Assembly: GCF_000003855.2 (NCBI RefSeq)
Contig: NW_003101667.1
Coordinates: forward strand, 1,041,638 to 1,105,637
Origin: Blastomyces gilchristii SLH14081
Taxonomy: Eukaryota; Ascomycota; Eurotiomycetes; Onygenales; Ajellomycetaceae
Length of the DNA: 64,000 nt
Reading direction: 5' to 3'
Below are positions 36,297 to 48,564 of the stretch, piece by piece. The notes under the pieces are model-generated. The model had not been told where the DNA came from. It searched no databases and saw nothing but the letters and a program-made list of their open reading frames with translations. Within the stretch, counting starts at the first letter, position 1, and each line of letters starts with the position of its first letter. The translations under genes and the position numbers were made by a program.

Positions 36297-39200
36297 ATGG
36301 ATATACAACAAAAATAACAAAAAAAGTTTAAAAACTCTTCAAAAATCACATTTATTCAAAATAATGTGGATAGAAACTCAAATTGTATTTATTCATATCT
36401 TCAAATTGCATTTGAACAAAAAGTTGATTTTGTACTGCTTCAGGAACTGAATTTTGATGCTGAGCAAAAATACATCATTTCTCATTCAAGCTACTACTGC
36501 TTTCTACCTCAAAAGTCTGAGATAAAGTCAAGAGTAGTGATCTATGAAAGAAAGAGATCAAGATATCAATTTAATCTAAGATTTGATATCATATCTGACC
36601 CTGATATTCTGGTGAGTGATATTATAGATAAAGAGAATGAGTTTGATACTATACAGCTCATAAATATCTATAATGAAAAGTCATTGAAGAAAAATAACAA
36701 TATCTGAACAATTGATAGAGGATTTCTGAACATAACTTCATTAAGAAACTCTATAATTGCAGGAGATTTCAATGCACATCATCCCTGATGAAATTCAGAA
36801 TGCAAGAGAGCAGTAAGAGCTGATAATCTGATTGAATGAACCTTTGAGCATTTAATAGATTTAGTTAATAAGTCTGATCAACAAACATTCTTTAGAAAAG
36901 ACATGAAACAGAAATCTATTATAGATCTAACCTTCATATCACAAAATCTAATGAAAAAAAGACTTGTAAACTGGTTTATTGATTCAAATGAGACATTGGG
37001 ATCAGGTCATGAGGTTATTCAATTTGATATTGAACTGAGTGAAAAACAAATGAGTGAAAATCCTCTTCTCTCTAATCAGTTTAACTTTGAAAAAGCGGAT
37101 TGAAAAGCAGTTGAAGAAAGCATAAAACTGTTAAAATCTGAAAGACAGAGTGAGCTATATTGGAATTCTGGTCAAGATATCTCAAATGAAATGCTTGAGA
37201 ATAGAGTGAAGCTCATTACATCTATTATTCTAACAAGTGTTAGAGATAATATTTCAAAGAGAAAATCTTCTGAGTATTCAAAACCTTGATGAAATGAGAA
37301 TATCTCATCTAAAAGAAAAGAATTAGCTACTGCTAGAAGAGATTGAAAGAATGATGTAATATCTGATAAAGAGTTCAAAGCTGTCAGAAATGAATATTTT
37401 TCAGATATTAAAAGAGCTAAAACAGACTGCTGGAATAAATTTCTTGAAGAAGCATAAGAAAAGAAAGTGTTTAAAGCTTTTAACTATACTAAAACAAGAA
37501 GTGTAGCAAAACTTCCAGCCTTAGAATATGACTTTCAGAATGAATCATATACAGCAAACTCTTTTGAGGAAAAATGTCAAGCTTTCATGAGAATTCTCTT
37601 TCAAAACTCATCAGAATCAGATTCAGAGGAAGAGAATATATCACTTCTTAACTACATTGATGAAAATGACTGGGAATGGCCTGATCTTACACAAGATGAA
37701 TTAGAGTCAGCTATTTTCTCAAGTTCTGTTAAAACTGCTGCAGGGCCTGATTCAATTAATCACTTGATTATTCAAAATACATATTCCTACTTAAAGAATG
37801 AATATTTTGAGCTCTTTTTCAATCTCTTGAAAAATGAATATCATTCTGAATGCTGGAGAGAAACCACTGGAGTGATTCTTACAAAACCTAATAGAAAAAC
37901 TTCAATTCCTAAGTCATATAGAGTAATATCTCTATTGAACTGTCTAGGAAAGGTTTTGAAAAAGATAATAGCTACTCAACTATCTTTTATAAACTCTATT
38001 AATAACTCTCTTTTATTCAGTGAATAAATGAGAGATAGAAAATAATGTTCTACAATTGACACTGTTCTCTCAGTTGTTCATGATATTCAAATAGCAAAGC
38101 ATGAAGATCTGGTCTCAACTGCAGTTTTTATTGATATAAAAGAAGTATTTGATCATGTTTCAAGGTCAAAGTTAATTCAGACTTTGAAGATGTTAAAACT
38201 GTCACTTTCTCTAATAAAATGAGTTAACTGTTTTATGTCTAAAAGAATCATATAACTTTTCTTTGATGAAATGAAATAAGACAAGACTGAGATAAAAATA
38301 GGAGTACTGCAAGAATCTTCAATCTCATNNNNNNNNNNNNNNNNNNNNNNNNNNNNNNNNNNNNNNNNNNNNNNNNNNNNNNNNNNNNNNNNNNNNNNNN
38401 NNNNNNNNNNNNNNNNNNNNNNNNNNNNGTCTAATCTCCAGCTCAAAAACTATCAAAAGAGAATTTGAAAGTGATTGAAAAAGCTGCAAAGGAAATCTTT
38501 GTCAGAGCAGATATCAATTAAATTCAATTTAATATGAATAAAACTGAGTTAATTCATTTCTTTTCTAGATTTAATAAGAAAGAACTATCTCTAACTCTTT
38601 GAATAGAGAGATTAAACCCAGTTTAAAATGTCAAATGATTAGGAGTATGATTAAACTCCAAGTTGAATTTTAAATATCATATTCAACAAAGAACTGTCAA
38701 GGCAGAAAGACTATTGAACAACATTATCAGACTATCAAATACAGAGAGAGGTCTATTCTTCCAGGCTATGAGACAGTTATATATAGCCTGTATTACCTCA
38801 GTAGCTGATTATGAAGTTCAAGTTTAATGGAATAATCAAGGAAATTTCACTGAACTCTTTCAAAGTCTGCAAAACAGAGCTTTGAGAAGAATTCTGAGAG
38901 CATTCAAATCATCTTCTATTAAAGTAATGAAAATTGAAGCTTCAATTCCCTCTCCTGCTATTAGATTTGAAAAGGCCTGTATGAACTATGCTCTGAGAGT
39001 TATAAAGATGAGCTCAAATCATATAATCAGAGAAAGAGTCTCTTCTTCATTTCTATCAATTAACTCTGGAAATGAACTGGATTGGAATAGATTTCTTGAT
39101 TGAAATGAAAATAATTCTTCAAAGAAAATGCCTTCTCAACTGTACAGACTATGCTCACTGATTAAAAATCAATTTTCTTCTTTAAATGTTGAAAAAGTTG

Positions 39201-40267
39201 ATCATGAGAAGTTATCTCTCTGGAGAGAAAAGCTTGAATCTCTTATAGACTTGCAAATAAGTGAACTATCTAAAGAGAAAGAATATGAACAGCATTTGAA
39301 GAGAATTTCTACAATCAATATAAAAGACTCTATTCTGATTTATTCAGATGGCTCAAAAAATGAGAATTTGAATAGATTAGGCACAGGCATTGCTTATACT
39401 GAAGATAATATTAATTTTATCTCAGATTTCTGGAATTTGAGCTGTGAATCTAAAGTCTTTGACACTGAACTATTTGCAATAGTGAAAGCTTTCAAACTTA
39501 TTAAAATAAAACCTCATAAAAGAGAGAATAGTTTGAAAGAGACATGAATATTCTCTGATAGTCAAGCTGCTTTAAAAAGACTTAGAAATAGTCAGATTCA
39601 TAATGATCAAATGAATCTTGAACTGATCTTAAACTCTGTTGTAAAAATTCAAAAGAGAAGAACATCAAAGCTGATAATTCATCTGCACTGGGTTCCTGCT
39701 CATATGAATATTCATGGCAATGAATTGGCTGATTCAGCTGCAAAAAAAGGCTCAGAACTAAGCAGATCTATTCAAAAAATTGTGTCCTGGTCTTTTATAA
39801 AGAGAAAAATAAAAGAATCTTGTTTAGACAAGTGAAATGAAAGCTGGCAGAAACAAAAGAAGAGTATACATTATTCAAGATTTGAAACAAAACTCAAGTG
39901 GAAATCTTGTTCAATTAAATGTAAAAAGAAAATATTCTCATCTATAATACAGCTGAAACTAGAACATGGCTATGTTAAATCTTATATGCAAAGATTTGAT
40001 GATAGATTTGATTCAATAGAATGCTCATTCTGTAATGCAAATGAGAATCCTGAGCATATTGTAATGCACTGTGCATTATACAATAGTCTCAGAGTCAGAT
40101 TGAAAGAGAAGTATGATCTAAGTCAATTAAATATGAGATTCTTATTCTCAACTGAAACAGGAATTAAATACTTAATAGACTTTCTATCAGAAACTCAAGC
40201 AGCTACAAGAAAATGGCTGAATTCAGAAATATCTGAATATGAAGAGGAGGAAATTGATCAGATATAG
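36297..40267 (+). pseudogene. LINE C ORF2: endonuclease-RT-RNase H polyprotein, near-complete but with stops and a gap
   Basis: ATG at 36297-36299, TAG at 40265-40267. Domains: AP endonuclease (36360-37090; VDFVLLQELNFD, IIAGDFNAHH with two Trp now TGA, SIIDLTFIS); RT (37680-38790; TAAGPDSINH, GVILTKPNRKTSIPKSYRVI, SLLNCLGKVLKK; the YVDD box falls in the gap). RNase H (39330-39790) has YSDGS, DTELFAI, FSDSQAA and HWVPAHMNIHGNELADSA. The C-terminal finger CSFCNANENPEHIVMHC is at 40032-40082. Stops are mostly TGA at Trp. The frame is 0 before the gap and 2 after it. In copy B the same ORF is exactly 3960 bases, so the true gap is probably about 11 bases shorter than 100. It supplies nicking, reverse transcription and template removal. 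Confidence 0.92.
38329..38428. other. Assembly gap (100 N) in LINE C ORF2
   Basis: Exactly 100 N. It removes the catalytic part of the reverse transcriptase domain. The length is a placeholder, as the frame does not continue across it. Confidence 1.
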
Positions 40268-40563
40268 TCTGTTAAAACAGCTATATACTATCTTTTAATA
40301 ATTTGTTTTATTACAGTCTCTCTTTATTTTACTTTACTTTTTCCTTTCTATTCTTTTCTATCTATCTATTTAATGTGTCTATCTTTAAGACTGTGTTCTC
40401 TTTTCTTTTGTCATGATATTGTCAAATGGTTTCAAACTATCAGAAGATGTTAAAACACTGCAATTTGTAAACAGTTTTTGTATTCTGAGCTGGAATTTTC
40501 TGATTTTGCATATCTGAAATTGGTGAATGTATAATAGTTAACTTTATAGATATAGGAAAAACC

Positions 40564-40584
40564 CTGAGAACTTTTAGTTCTCAG
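40564..40584 (+). promoter_or_regulatory. LINE C 3'-UTR hairpin
   Basis: CTGAGAACT-TTT-AGTTCTCAG, a 9-bp stem. A second short stem (AGATGT against ACATCT) follows at 40586-40613, then ATAATTGAAGAATAATAA and the tail. The element lies where LINE reverse transcriptases recognise their template RNA. The role is inferred from conservation among B, C and E. Confidence 0.6.
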
Positions 40585-40644
40585 GTAGATGTCATAGTCT
40601 CTGACTGCATACATCTATAATTGAAGAATAATAATAATAATAAT

Positions 40645-40661
40645 AAATACAAAACTTATCA
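40645..40661. repeat. TSD of LINE C, right
   Basis: AAATACAAAACTTATCA directly after the (TAA)n tail. Confidence 0.95.
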
Positions 40662-40939
40662 GTTTTAACTTCTTTATCTTCTACTTTAATACTCTCTTAA
40701 TCTTCTTCTGCTGTTACTTATTTACAGTAATACTCTTCTTCTCTCTCTCTCTCTTTATCTTAGTCTCAAATTATTCTCAGAACTTCTTCTGATCTCACTA
40801 CTACTGCATGAGACTCTTCACTGTCTTCTTTTTCATTCTCTTATATGTGATGTCATTTATATTATTTCTATACTTAGTTCAGTTTAAATTCATCAGAAGT
40901 GTTACTTGAAATTGTTATTATTCTACTCTCTTATAAAGT
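40662..40939. other. Interior of the large hAT between LINE C and Gypsy D
   Basis: CT-rich sequence with a short (CT)n run near 40740. No gene seen. Confidence 0.5.
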
Positions 40940-40944
40940 CTCTT

Positions 40945-41237
40945 TGTAGCGGGCTGCGCCTGATCATCATATAGACTATTTCTTTACACTTCATAGATTC
41001 CGCTGAAAGCTCCGATTCTCGGTCATTCTCAATCACCGATTCTCAGCTGAAAAACTCACAGAATTCCTATTCTTCTGCCCTGAAGCTCCACCGCGTACAC
41101 ATCACATATGTGTATAAATATTCACTTCAATCACTGATTCTTATACTTTCTCTTTCTTTTTCTTCTTTAACATTTTTCACTTTGTTATATAAGACCTATA
41201 AATATTATACTGATCTATTTGATGTAGGTCTCTTACA
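40945..41237 (+). repeat. Gypsy D 5' LTR
   Basis: Starts TGTAGCGGGCTGCGCCTGAT and ends CTCTTACA. It has a conserved TTATATAAGACC segment near 41185. CpG is partly kept (TCCGCTGAAAGCTCCGATTC). Confidence 0.94.
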
Positions 41238-41509
41238 CTTGAAAAACATTCATTATCTTCTTATTAGAAATGATTGTTTATTAAGAAGATATCTGAACAC
41301 ATAATAATATATAAGAAATAGAGAAATAATCAAACAGTTAAGTGAACACTGAGTTCTCAGATAGAAGCTTACTCATCAGTCACTCTGATCTTATAACAAG
41401 ATCTTATAAAGAGAACAAGATCTCACAAAGAGAATATCATTGAAAGACCTGAGAGTTCCGACACAGATGTATGGGATATTCATACAATTACACACATCTG
41501 ATGAATAAT

Positions 41510-42660
41510 ACAGCTATATCTACTGATAATATGAGAGAACTCTTGAATATGAGTATAGATGCAGTGTCACAGTGACTCTGAGCAATGTTGAAATTACAAC
41601 AGTAACAGATAGCTGATATGCATGTGACTTAACAACATCAATATAAAGAGATTTAGTGATTATCTCAATAAGAAACCCCTGCACAGACAATCTCAATACT
41701 GACAGAATTAAATATGAACATAATATAAACACTGAAGAAATGCTTAGATACTTCTGCATATTTCAATACTTCTGATCTCACTCTTTACTCATCATAGAGA
41801 TTGAAAATGCTTGTAAAACTAAGTGTAGATAAAGATATCATCAGTTTGCTAATTAATCAAGATTAGTATATCAATGAACAATTGAAGAATTGTGTGAAAC
41901 AGAAGTTTCATTCATGAATGAAAGCATGTGAATCAGTATTATGAATGCCTGATAATATTATCAAATATCTTGATATTCTGTTCTGAGACACTGTCATGCA
42001 ATAGAAAGCATTAGATTGATTACAGAGTGCTCAACAGAGAAACACTTCTCTCACAACATTCATTTCTAACTTCAATATCAAGATTCTAAAAGCAGGTAAT
42101 CAATCTTGAGAGAACTGAATGAAGATTAGTATGCTTAAGAAGACATTAACTTTTGAACTCTTACAGGCCCTTGTAAGCATAGACAAAGACCAAACTTATG
42201 AAGGTTTCTATGTATAACTCTGAATATTGAATGATTATCTTATCAAGCTTAAGAGTATACAGAACAGTGATAGAAGATGTTACATCTCAGTCACTTATAC
42301 ACCTGCACTGACAAATAATAACAATGATACAGATGTTATGAACTGAGTAGACTTGAATATCTATGCATAAGCAAGAGTCTCTGCTGTCTGAACAGACTTC
42401 TGAGTTTCTGAAATCACTTCTGAAGAAGTCACTGATTAACATTAACAAGAAGTATACATCAACTGTAACTGATCAGAACATATTGCTTTCAACTGCTAAT
42501 CAGTCTATGTATCTTCTCACTTAAAGAATGAATCAATACCTGTCCGTGCCAATCACATTGTATTGAAGAAAGATTCAGAAGATAACTATAAGAATGCTCT
42601 GATAAAACAGAGAAAAGATTAACTTCTATTCAAATTTGCAAACAGACGCTTGAAGAGGTC
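41510..42660 (+). pseudogene. Gypsy D gag (decayed)
   Basis: Frame with STDNMRELLNMSIDAVSQ near 41518, a Gln-rich helix (AMLKLQQ), and the capsid region with LTLYSS, MLKKTLTFELLQALVSIDKDQTY (about 42129-42200) and LIKLKSIQNSDRRC. A zinc-knuckle remnant lies at about 42455-42505 (YINCN.SEHIAFNC). The invariant Gly of the knuckle has become Glu and one Cys is lost, both G-to-A changes on the coding strand. Many TGA codons at Trp. It continues into pol without a clear boundary. It would form the retrotransposon particle. Confidence 0.8.
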
Positions 42661-42669
42661 AGATAACAA

Positions 42670-45600
42670 TAATTTAAAGAGAAAATGACAATGAATATGA
42701 TTCTTGTATCTACTGTGATTGATAACATGTATAATATAAAAGTTATGATAGACAGTGATCTATGTTATTATGCAATGATTAAATTTTCAGTTATAAGACA
42801 TTACAATCTTCAGTGTATTCTCTTATTAAAACTCTGACTTCTTACAGAATTTAATAACTTAAAAGACATTTGTATCTGTTATATGATGAAGTTGAACATA
42901 GATGTTGAAGAACATCAATGTGAAGATGTCTACATATATAAAGTTGATAATCTTGATTATAATCTTATATTAGAACTTGTCTGACTATCTGAACAAGACA
43001 TCTTATTGAATACTTGAAACAGAAGCTTCATATTCTCTAATAATGATAAGATTTACAAAGATGATATTTATAAGACTATGAATCTGACACAGATCTCTGT
43101 CAATATCTATAAAATACTCTGAAAAGAAAGTTGCTGAAAAGATCACTAATAGCAGAACTATATAACAATCTATTTCATCAGTCTGATCAATATCAAGAAA
43201 GCTCTAGAGAAGTTATCTCATACTATAATAACAGATTCTTATACAAAACTCTCTCAATAATATCACAAATACCTAGATGTCTTCTGATAAGATAATATTA
43301 TGAATATATCTCTCTTACAAGACTCAGAAGTAGATCACAGTATCAAGTTAGAAAAGAAGAATAATAAAAACTCTGAGTTATCATAAGGCTCTCTTTATAA
43401 TATATCTCAAGATGAACTTCTTCTTCTTTGAAAGACACTCAATGATCTGTTGAATAAGGAATTTATATATATTAGTAACTCTTTCACTGCAGCTTCTATT
43501 CTCTTTGCAAAGAAATCAGGTGAAGAACTCTGATTCTGTGTGAACTATCAAGAATTGAACAGATTAATCAAGAAGAACTGCTATTCTTTATCTCTTATCA
43601 ATGAAATTTTAGCTCACATTGAATGAGCTCAATAGTTTATAAAACTAGATATCATCACTGTATTTCATAAAATTCATATTACTGAAGAAGATGAATAACT
43701 TACAGCACTCTGAACATGTTATAGTCTCTTTGAATGAATAGTTACACTCTTTGAACTGATCAATACTCTCAGTACATTTCAGAAGTATATCAACTCAGTA
43801 CTTCAGAATTTTGTTGATGAATTTGTATCTCTATATCTCAATGACATTCTCATCTTCACTGATAAGTTCAGAAAAGAATATCAAGAATATATGTGAAGAG
43901 TATTACAATAATTATAAGAAGCAGAACTATTAATAGATATTGATAAGTGTAACTTTGAAGTCAAGAGTATCAAATATCTAGGTTTTATCATAGAAGCTGA
44001 TAAGAGAATTTAAATGAATTCTGAGAAAGTCTCTGTCATTCTTGAATGATAAGCTTCATATACTGTGAAAGATGTATAAAGTTTTATTGAATTTACTAAC
44101 TTCTATCAGTGATTTATATAAAACTTCTCAGATATTGCAAGATTACTTACAGAACTCATTAGAAAGAACTCAGTATTTCAGTGATCAGTGAATACTGAAG
44201 CTTCATTTACACAGATAAATAAGATATTCATCAACATCTCTCTACTAATAATATTTAATTCTGATTGTAAAATAGTTATTAAAGCTGACTTCTCTGACTA
44301 TATTACAGAGAGAGCTATATTATAATATAATAATAAAGATATCTTACAATTATGCATTTTTATATCTAAGAAACTGAGTTCTGCTGAATGCAACTATGAG
44401 ATCTATGATAAGAAACTTCTTGTGATTATATACTATCTAGAAGAATCAGACTCTGAACTCTGAAGTATCTCTGAATTTAAGATAATCACAGATTATAAGA
44501 ATTTCAAGTACTTTACAACTATCTGTAAACTCACTGAATAACAGATATGATAATCTGAGTTCTTAAGCTGCTTTCATTTTATAATACACTACTATCTCAG
44601 CAGTCAGAACTTGATAACAGATGTTCTCTCACAATAAGAGCAAGATATATCTTTCAATGTAATAGACATCTGTTGAATGAACTAAGAATATCAGCTTCTA
44701 GATCTGAAGATATTAGTTGATTAAGATGAAATAACTCATGACACTATACATACTTCTCTGATTGAAATATTCTCTCTCTGAACTGTCACTGACACTGACA
44801 CTGATATTAATACTGACACTGACACTGATATCTCAACTTCTTCTGAATCTACACTGAATAAATTATGATATATAACAGCTCAAACTCATGAACTTCTTCA
44901 AGTACTCACTGAAGCAGTATATCAAGAAGCACTCTATTTCTTCTCAGAACTATGTATAAGAACTGACATCTTAGAATACTTAATTAATGATAATAACACT
45001 CTGCAGTTCTGTGAATGATGTTGAGTCTCTCACTTCAAACTCTTACACATCTGAATAATGCAAGAGATGCATGATTTATGTATGATCAGTCACTCAGATC
45101 ATGAACAATTATACTGAATAATCTCTTAGAAGTTCTACTGGCCTGAGATATTAAACAGTATCAGATGTTTCATTTGAAACTGTAATCATTATTCTTCTAT
45201 CATCTTATGAAAGAACTGTAGAAAAGATCTACTGAAATTACTTAATATCTCTGATAGAATCTGATGAGATGTAGTAATTGACTTCACTATTAATCTCTCT
45301 GAGAGTAAGAGTCATAAGAACATTCTGATCATTGTGAACTGATTAAGTAAAGATGTAATATTGAAATCTTATAATAAGATGAATACTGAATAAGTTACTG
45401 AAGCTTTTCTACAGAGTCTGTTCTATCAGATGCATGAATTACTGAGATCTATAGTATCAGATCAGAGCTGTCAATTCATGAGTACTTTCTGAACAAGAAT
45501 CTGTCAAGTTCTCAAGATTATATGTCATTTGTTAACTGTCTATCATCTCAAGACTGATAATATGTCAGAATGAATATTTCAGACTGTAAAGAATTATCTT

Positions 45601-46290
45601 TATAAGTTCTGTAATCACTTATAAGACAATTGACATGACCTTCTTCTACACACAGAGATTGCTATCAATAACTGAGATGCTGTCTCAATGGATGTAAGCT
45701 CATTCTTTCTTACACACAGTTATTATATGAAAGTATTGAATCTTCTAGAAATCACACATTTCACACTGAATCTCTGCAGTTCAATTCAGATCACTGATAA
45801 TATAGTAATAAAGCTCTGAGACATCTATGACTGAGCAGAGGTCTTCATAATAACTGTGAAACAAGATTAAGAGAATTAAATCAATGTTCACTGAGATTCT
45901 GCTGAGTAATATAAGATAGAAGACTTGATGTAATTGAATCTCAAGAATATACAGATCATATGTTCATCTCATATACTGAATTACTGCCATGTCAAGTATA
46001 AAGTGATAGAAGTTCTAGATAGTCATAACTGCTGTCTTAACATATTATCAGAAATTCACAATGTCTTTTATATAAGCTTGCTCTGCTGTACTATCACTGA
46101 TCTGTTGTCTTCTCAACTGATTTCTGACTGACAGTCATCAGGGATCATAGGAGAAGATAATGAACTTGAATGAGAGATTGAATATATTCTTAATAAGAGA
46201 TTTCACAGCTGCAGCTAACAATATCTTGTAAAATGAGTTGACTATAATTATCTGACCTGGACTCTGAGTTTCATGTTATTCAAGATCACA
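42670..46290 (+). pseudogene. Gypsy D pol: protease, RT, RNase H, integrase, chromodomain (decayed)
   Basis: Protease near 42740 (MIDSDLCYYAMI; family DSGA). RT from about 43320 (FTAASILFAKKSGEEL.FCVNYQELN) to 44060, active site at 43834-43845 reading YLND instead of YLDD. RNase H at 44260-44570 (KADFSDYIT, then [18 protein letters not shown]). A linker with a GACACT expansion (44786-44830). Integrase at 45240-45640 with all three acidic positions visible: DVVIDFT, SIVSDQS and TDNMSE. SH3-like segment at 45934-46131, then a chromodomain at about 46160-46262 (DNELE.EIEYILNKR, YLVK). This is Ty3/Gypsy chromovirus order. The Asp-to-Asn change and the stops leave it inactive. Confidence 0.88.
44786..44830 (+). 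repeat. GACACT hexamer expansion in Gypsy D pol
   Basis: Repeated ACTGAC/ACTGAT units coding Thr-Asp runs between RNase H and integrase. G2 has an expansion at the same place (13525-13562, complement), while G1 has none (around 10285). Confidence 0.8.
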
Positions 46291-46338
46291 GCCCTTGACT
46301 GATAGAAACTATGCATGATCAGAGAAGAGAGAGACTAA

Positions 46339-46631
46339 TGTGACAGACTGCACTCAATCATTATATAGACTATTTCTTTACACTTCATAGATTCCGCTGA
46401 AAGCTCTGATTCTCGGTCATTCTTGATTGCTGATCCTCAGCTGAAAAACTCACAGAATTCCTATTCTTCTGCACTGAAGCTTCACCGCGTATGCATTACA
46501 TATGTGTATAAATATTCACTTCAATTGCTGATTCTCGCACTTTCTCTTTCTTTTCCTTCTTTAATGTTTTTCACTTTGTTATATAAGACCTATAAATATT
46601 ATATCGATCTATTCAGTGTAGGCCTCTTACA
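46339..46631 (+). repeat. Gypsy D 3' LTR
   Basis: Starts TGTGACAGACTGCACTCAAT and ends CTCTTACA. The differences from the 5' LTR that I checked are transitions. Confidence 0.94.
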
Positions 46632-46828
46632 CTCTTTAAGGCATTTATAACATGTCTTACAATCTGTCTCTTCTCACTTAAACATCTTCTTCTTCTCTCT
46701 CTTCAATCTGTCACAGCACTCATGCACCTTGATGATTCACAGAATCACAGAATATTTGAACAGAAATAACATAATTGAATTCAGTAAGTATTGAAGAGAG
46801 GTGAAGGCAGAAGAGACAGTCAGAAATG

Positions 46829-46899
46829 ATATAATAATAATGATAATAATAATGATAATGATGATAATGATGATAATAATAGTAATGATAATAATAATG

Positions 46900-46944
<45 letters not shown>
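46829..46944. repeat. (ATA/ATG)n trinucleotide microsatellite
   Basis: About 115 bases of AATAAT and ATGATA units, the last half a pure (AAT)n. The long Tyr-rich frame on the other strand is only this repeat. Confidence 0.95.
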
Positions 46945-46948
<4 letters not shown>

Positions 46949-48055
46949 AAGAAGAAGTGCATTGAAATATATTACTGACTTATCAAATATAAAGAGACTT
47001 AAAGAAAATATTAACAGCTTTCAGAGATGTACAGAAACAGCTGCAGTGTTGTATAGTAATATTATCTTCATTTAATACATGCACTGTTGATATTCTTTGT
47101 ATACAGTTATTATATAATCTGAATCAGAGATACATGCAGAAAACAGATCTTTATTACTAGAATAAATGATTGCAGTAATTCTCTGTTTTCATATTATAAA
47201 GATAAGTTGTTCTCATTTCTTTCTTCTCTCTTTTCTCTTCTTCAAATCATCACTAATTTCAAGCTGATATGAAAACTATTAAAACACTCTCAGAAATTCT
47301 CAAATTGAAGAGTATAGACTAATTAAATTTTAAATAAATGCAGCAGAACTTAAATTATCTTCTATAATAATCAATTATCTGTTCTCTCTTAATAAAACAG
47401 TAGTCACATTCTCCTCCTCTCTCAAATGAACATGATCTGAGAAAAGTGAGTATCATGTCAGGTCATAATGACTAACACAGCCTCAGCACACAGAGCTGTA
47501 TATACACAGTGCATGCTAAATTGAGAAGCTGCATGAGTTGCACACTAGTATCAGCATCTTAATGAGAGCTGTGTAACATGACTTACATGAGAAAGCTGCA
47601 ACTCTTACTCATGTATGCAGAGAATGAATCACTGAAGTAAGTGTATATACATTGCATGAAAGTAATGCTTTTTGATAACACTCAGTCTCTGATATCATGA
47701 AAATAGAGTCTCTTCATAAGATTCATTTTTATCCGAAGTCAGAGAATTTTATATTTCTTAAGATCATCTTCACATGTCTTATCTGTGAAATCAATGAAGA
47801 GAATCATTGATTTCAGCATTCTGTTCTTAATACTATTCAAGTGGCAGCAGAGTTTATTCTGATCATACTTTTTAAGTGTATATTTTCTAATTATTCACAT
47901 TTATACAGATATATACTGATTATTTATTAAATAATTTTAAGACAATGACTCATCACAGCTGTGTTATTCTCACTATAAGAGATACACAGTTAATAATGAA
48001 CATTGTAAAGACTCTGAGAAGTGAGTATTTTAAGAGTACTGCAGCTCTGTGATTC

Positions 48056-48186
48056 TGATTTTTTTTATTTTTATTTTTTTTTATTTTTATTTTTATTTTT
48101 TTTTCTTATTTCTGTTGTGATTTTTCCTTATTTTTATTTTGTTTTTTGTTTTTATTTTTATTTTTTTTATTTTTTATTTTTTTCAG
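48056..48186. repeat. T-rich low-complexity run
   Basis: TTTTTATTTTT-type sequence interrupted by a few C and G. No coding potential. Confidence 0.95.
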
Positions 48187-48556
48187 AATTAAAATAATAT
48201 GAATTACAATTTATGATTAGAAAAGTAATGATATTTGATAACACTCTCTGTTGAGTTTTCAACAAATGAGCACTATGTGTAGAATATTATATAAGTGAGA
48301 AATAATTTTATAGTCTCATTTAATACCATTCTTTAGAATGAAATCAGAATGAAAATGTAACTAAGAATTTAAATATATTCTTTATCTGAGACTAAATTTT
48401 TATTTGAAAAGTGAATCTGAAATCTTTAATATTTAAAATAAAGTGATTTGAAATCAATGTAATGAACACAAATCATGATCAGAAGTAATGCTTTCAGATA
48501 ATATAATAACTGTAAAGTTGGATTCTGATCTCAGACACGGTCACACGGTCAGTCTA

Positions 48557-48564
48557 TATATAAC
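48557..48564. repeat. 8-bp TSD of the large hAT, right
   Basis: TATATAAC, identical to 28990-28997. Confidence 0.88.

Larger units (their letters stand above)
32962..40644 (+). mobile_element. LINE copy C, full-length, with extended 5' region
   Basis: A non-LTR retrotransposon of about 7.7 kb bounded by a 17-bp target duplication. Layout: a 5' region of 1.7 kb (32962-34668), ORF1 (34669-36267), 29 bases, ORF2 (36297-40267, with a 100-N gap), and a 3' UTR with two hairpins, ending in (TAA)n at 40626-40644. The domain order EN-RT-RNase H plus C-terminal CCHC and the (TAA)n tail fit the Tad/I group. This is the best preserved copy: both ORFs keep long open stretches. Its first 350 bases are not in copy B and are not mutated in the RIP-like way. 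Confidence 0.93.
40945..46631 (+). mobile_element. Chromodomain Gypsy copy D, complete
   Basis: LTRs at 40945-41237 and 46339-46631, both 293 bp. The perfect 5-bp duplication CTCTT (40940-40944 and 46632-46636) bounds it. Interior 5.1 kb with gag then pol. It serves as the reference copy for reading the other four: no internal insertion, only transitions and stops. It is nested in the large hAT. Confidence 0.95.
46637..48519. other. Interior of the large hAT, right part, non-coding
   Basis: Contains the microsatellite and T-rich run listed separately. Otherwise I see no gene. The phrase TTTGATAACACTC occurs at 47670 and 48235 and also in the short hAT (27087), so it is a recurring subterminal motif of this hAT family. 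Confidence 0.5.
28998..48556 (-). mobile_element. Large hAT DNA transposon, split by a SINE, a LINE and a Gypsy
   Basis: The left end is TAGACTGACCGCC (28998) and the right end is ACGGTCAGTCTA (48556), giving an 11-bp perfect terminal inverted repeat TAGACTGACCG. The flanks are a perfect 8-bp duplication TATATAAC (28990-28997 and 48557-48564). After removing SINE S1, LINE C and Gypsy D with their own duplications, roughly 5.7 kb remain, a reasonable size for an autonomous hAT. A transposase remnant is on the minus strand near the left end. The rest (32100-32941, 40662-40939, 46637-48519) holds no recognised gene. Pairing of the two ends rests on the matching TIR, the matching TSD and the transposase type. 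Confidence 0.88.

Noticed and set aside
46720..46962. Tyr/His-rich open frame on the minus strand
   Set aside because: It is the translation of an (AAT/ATG)n microsatellite.
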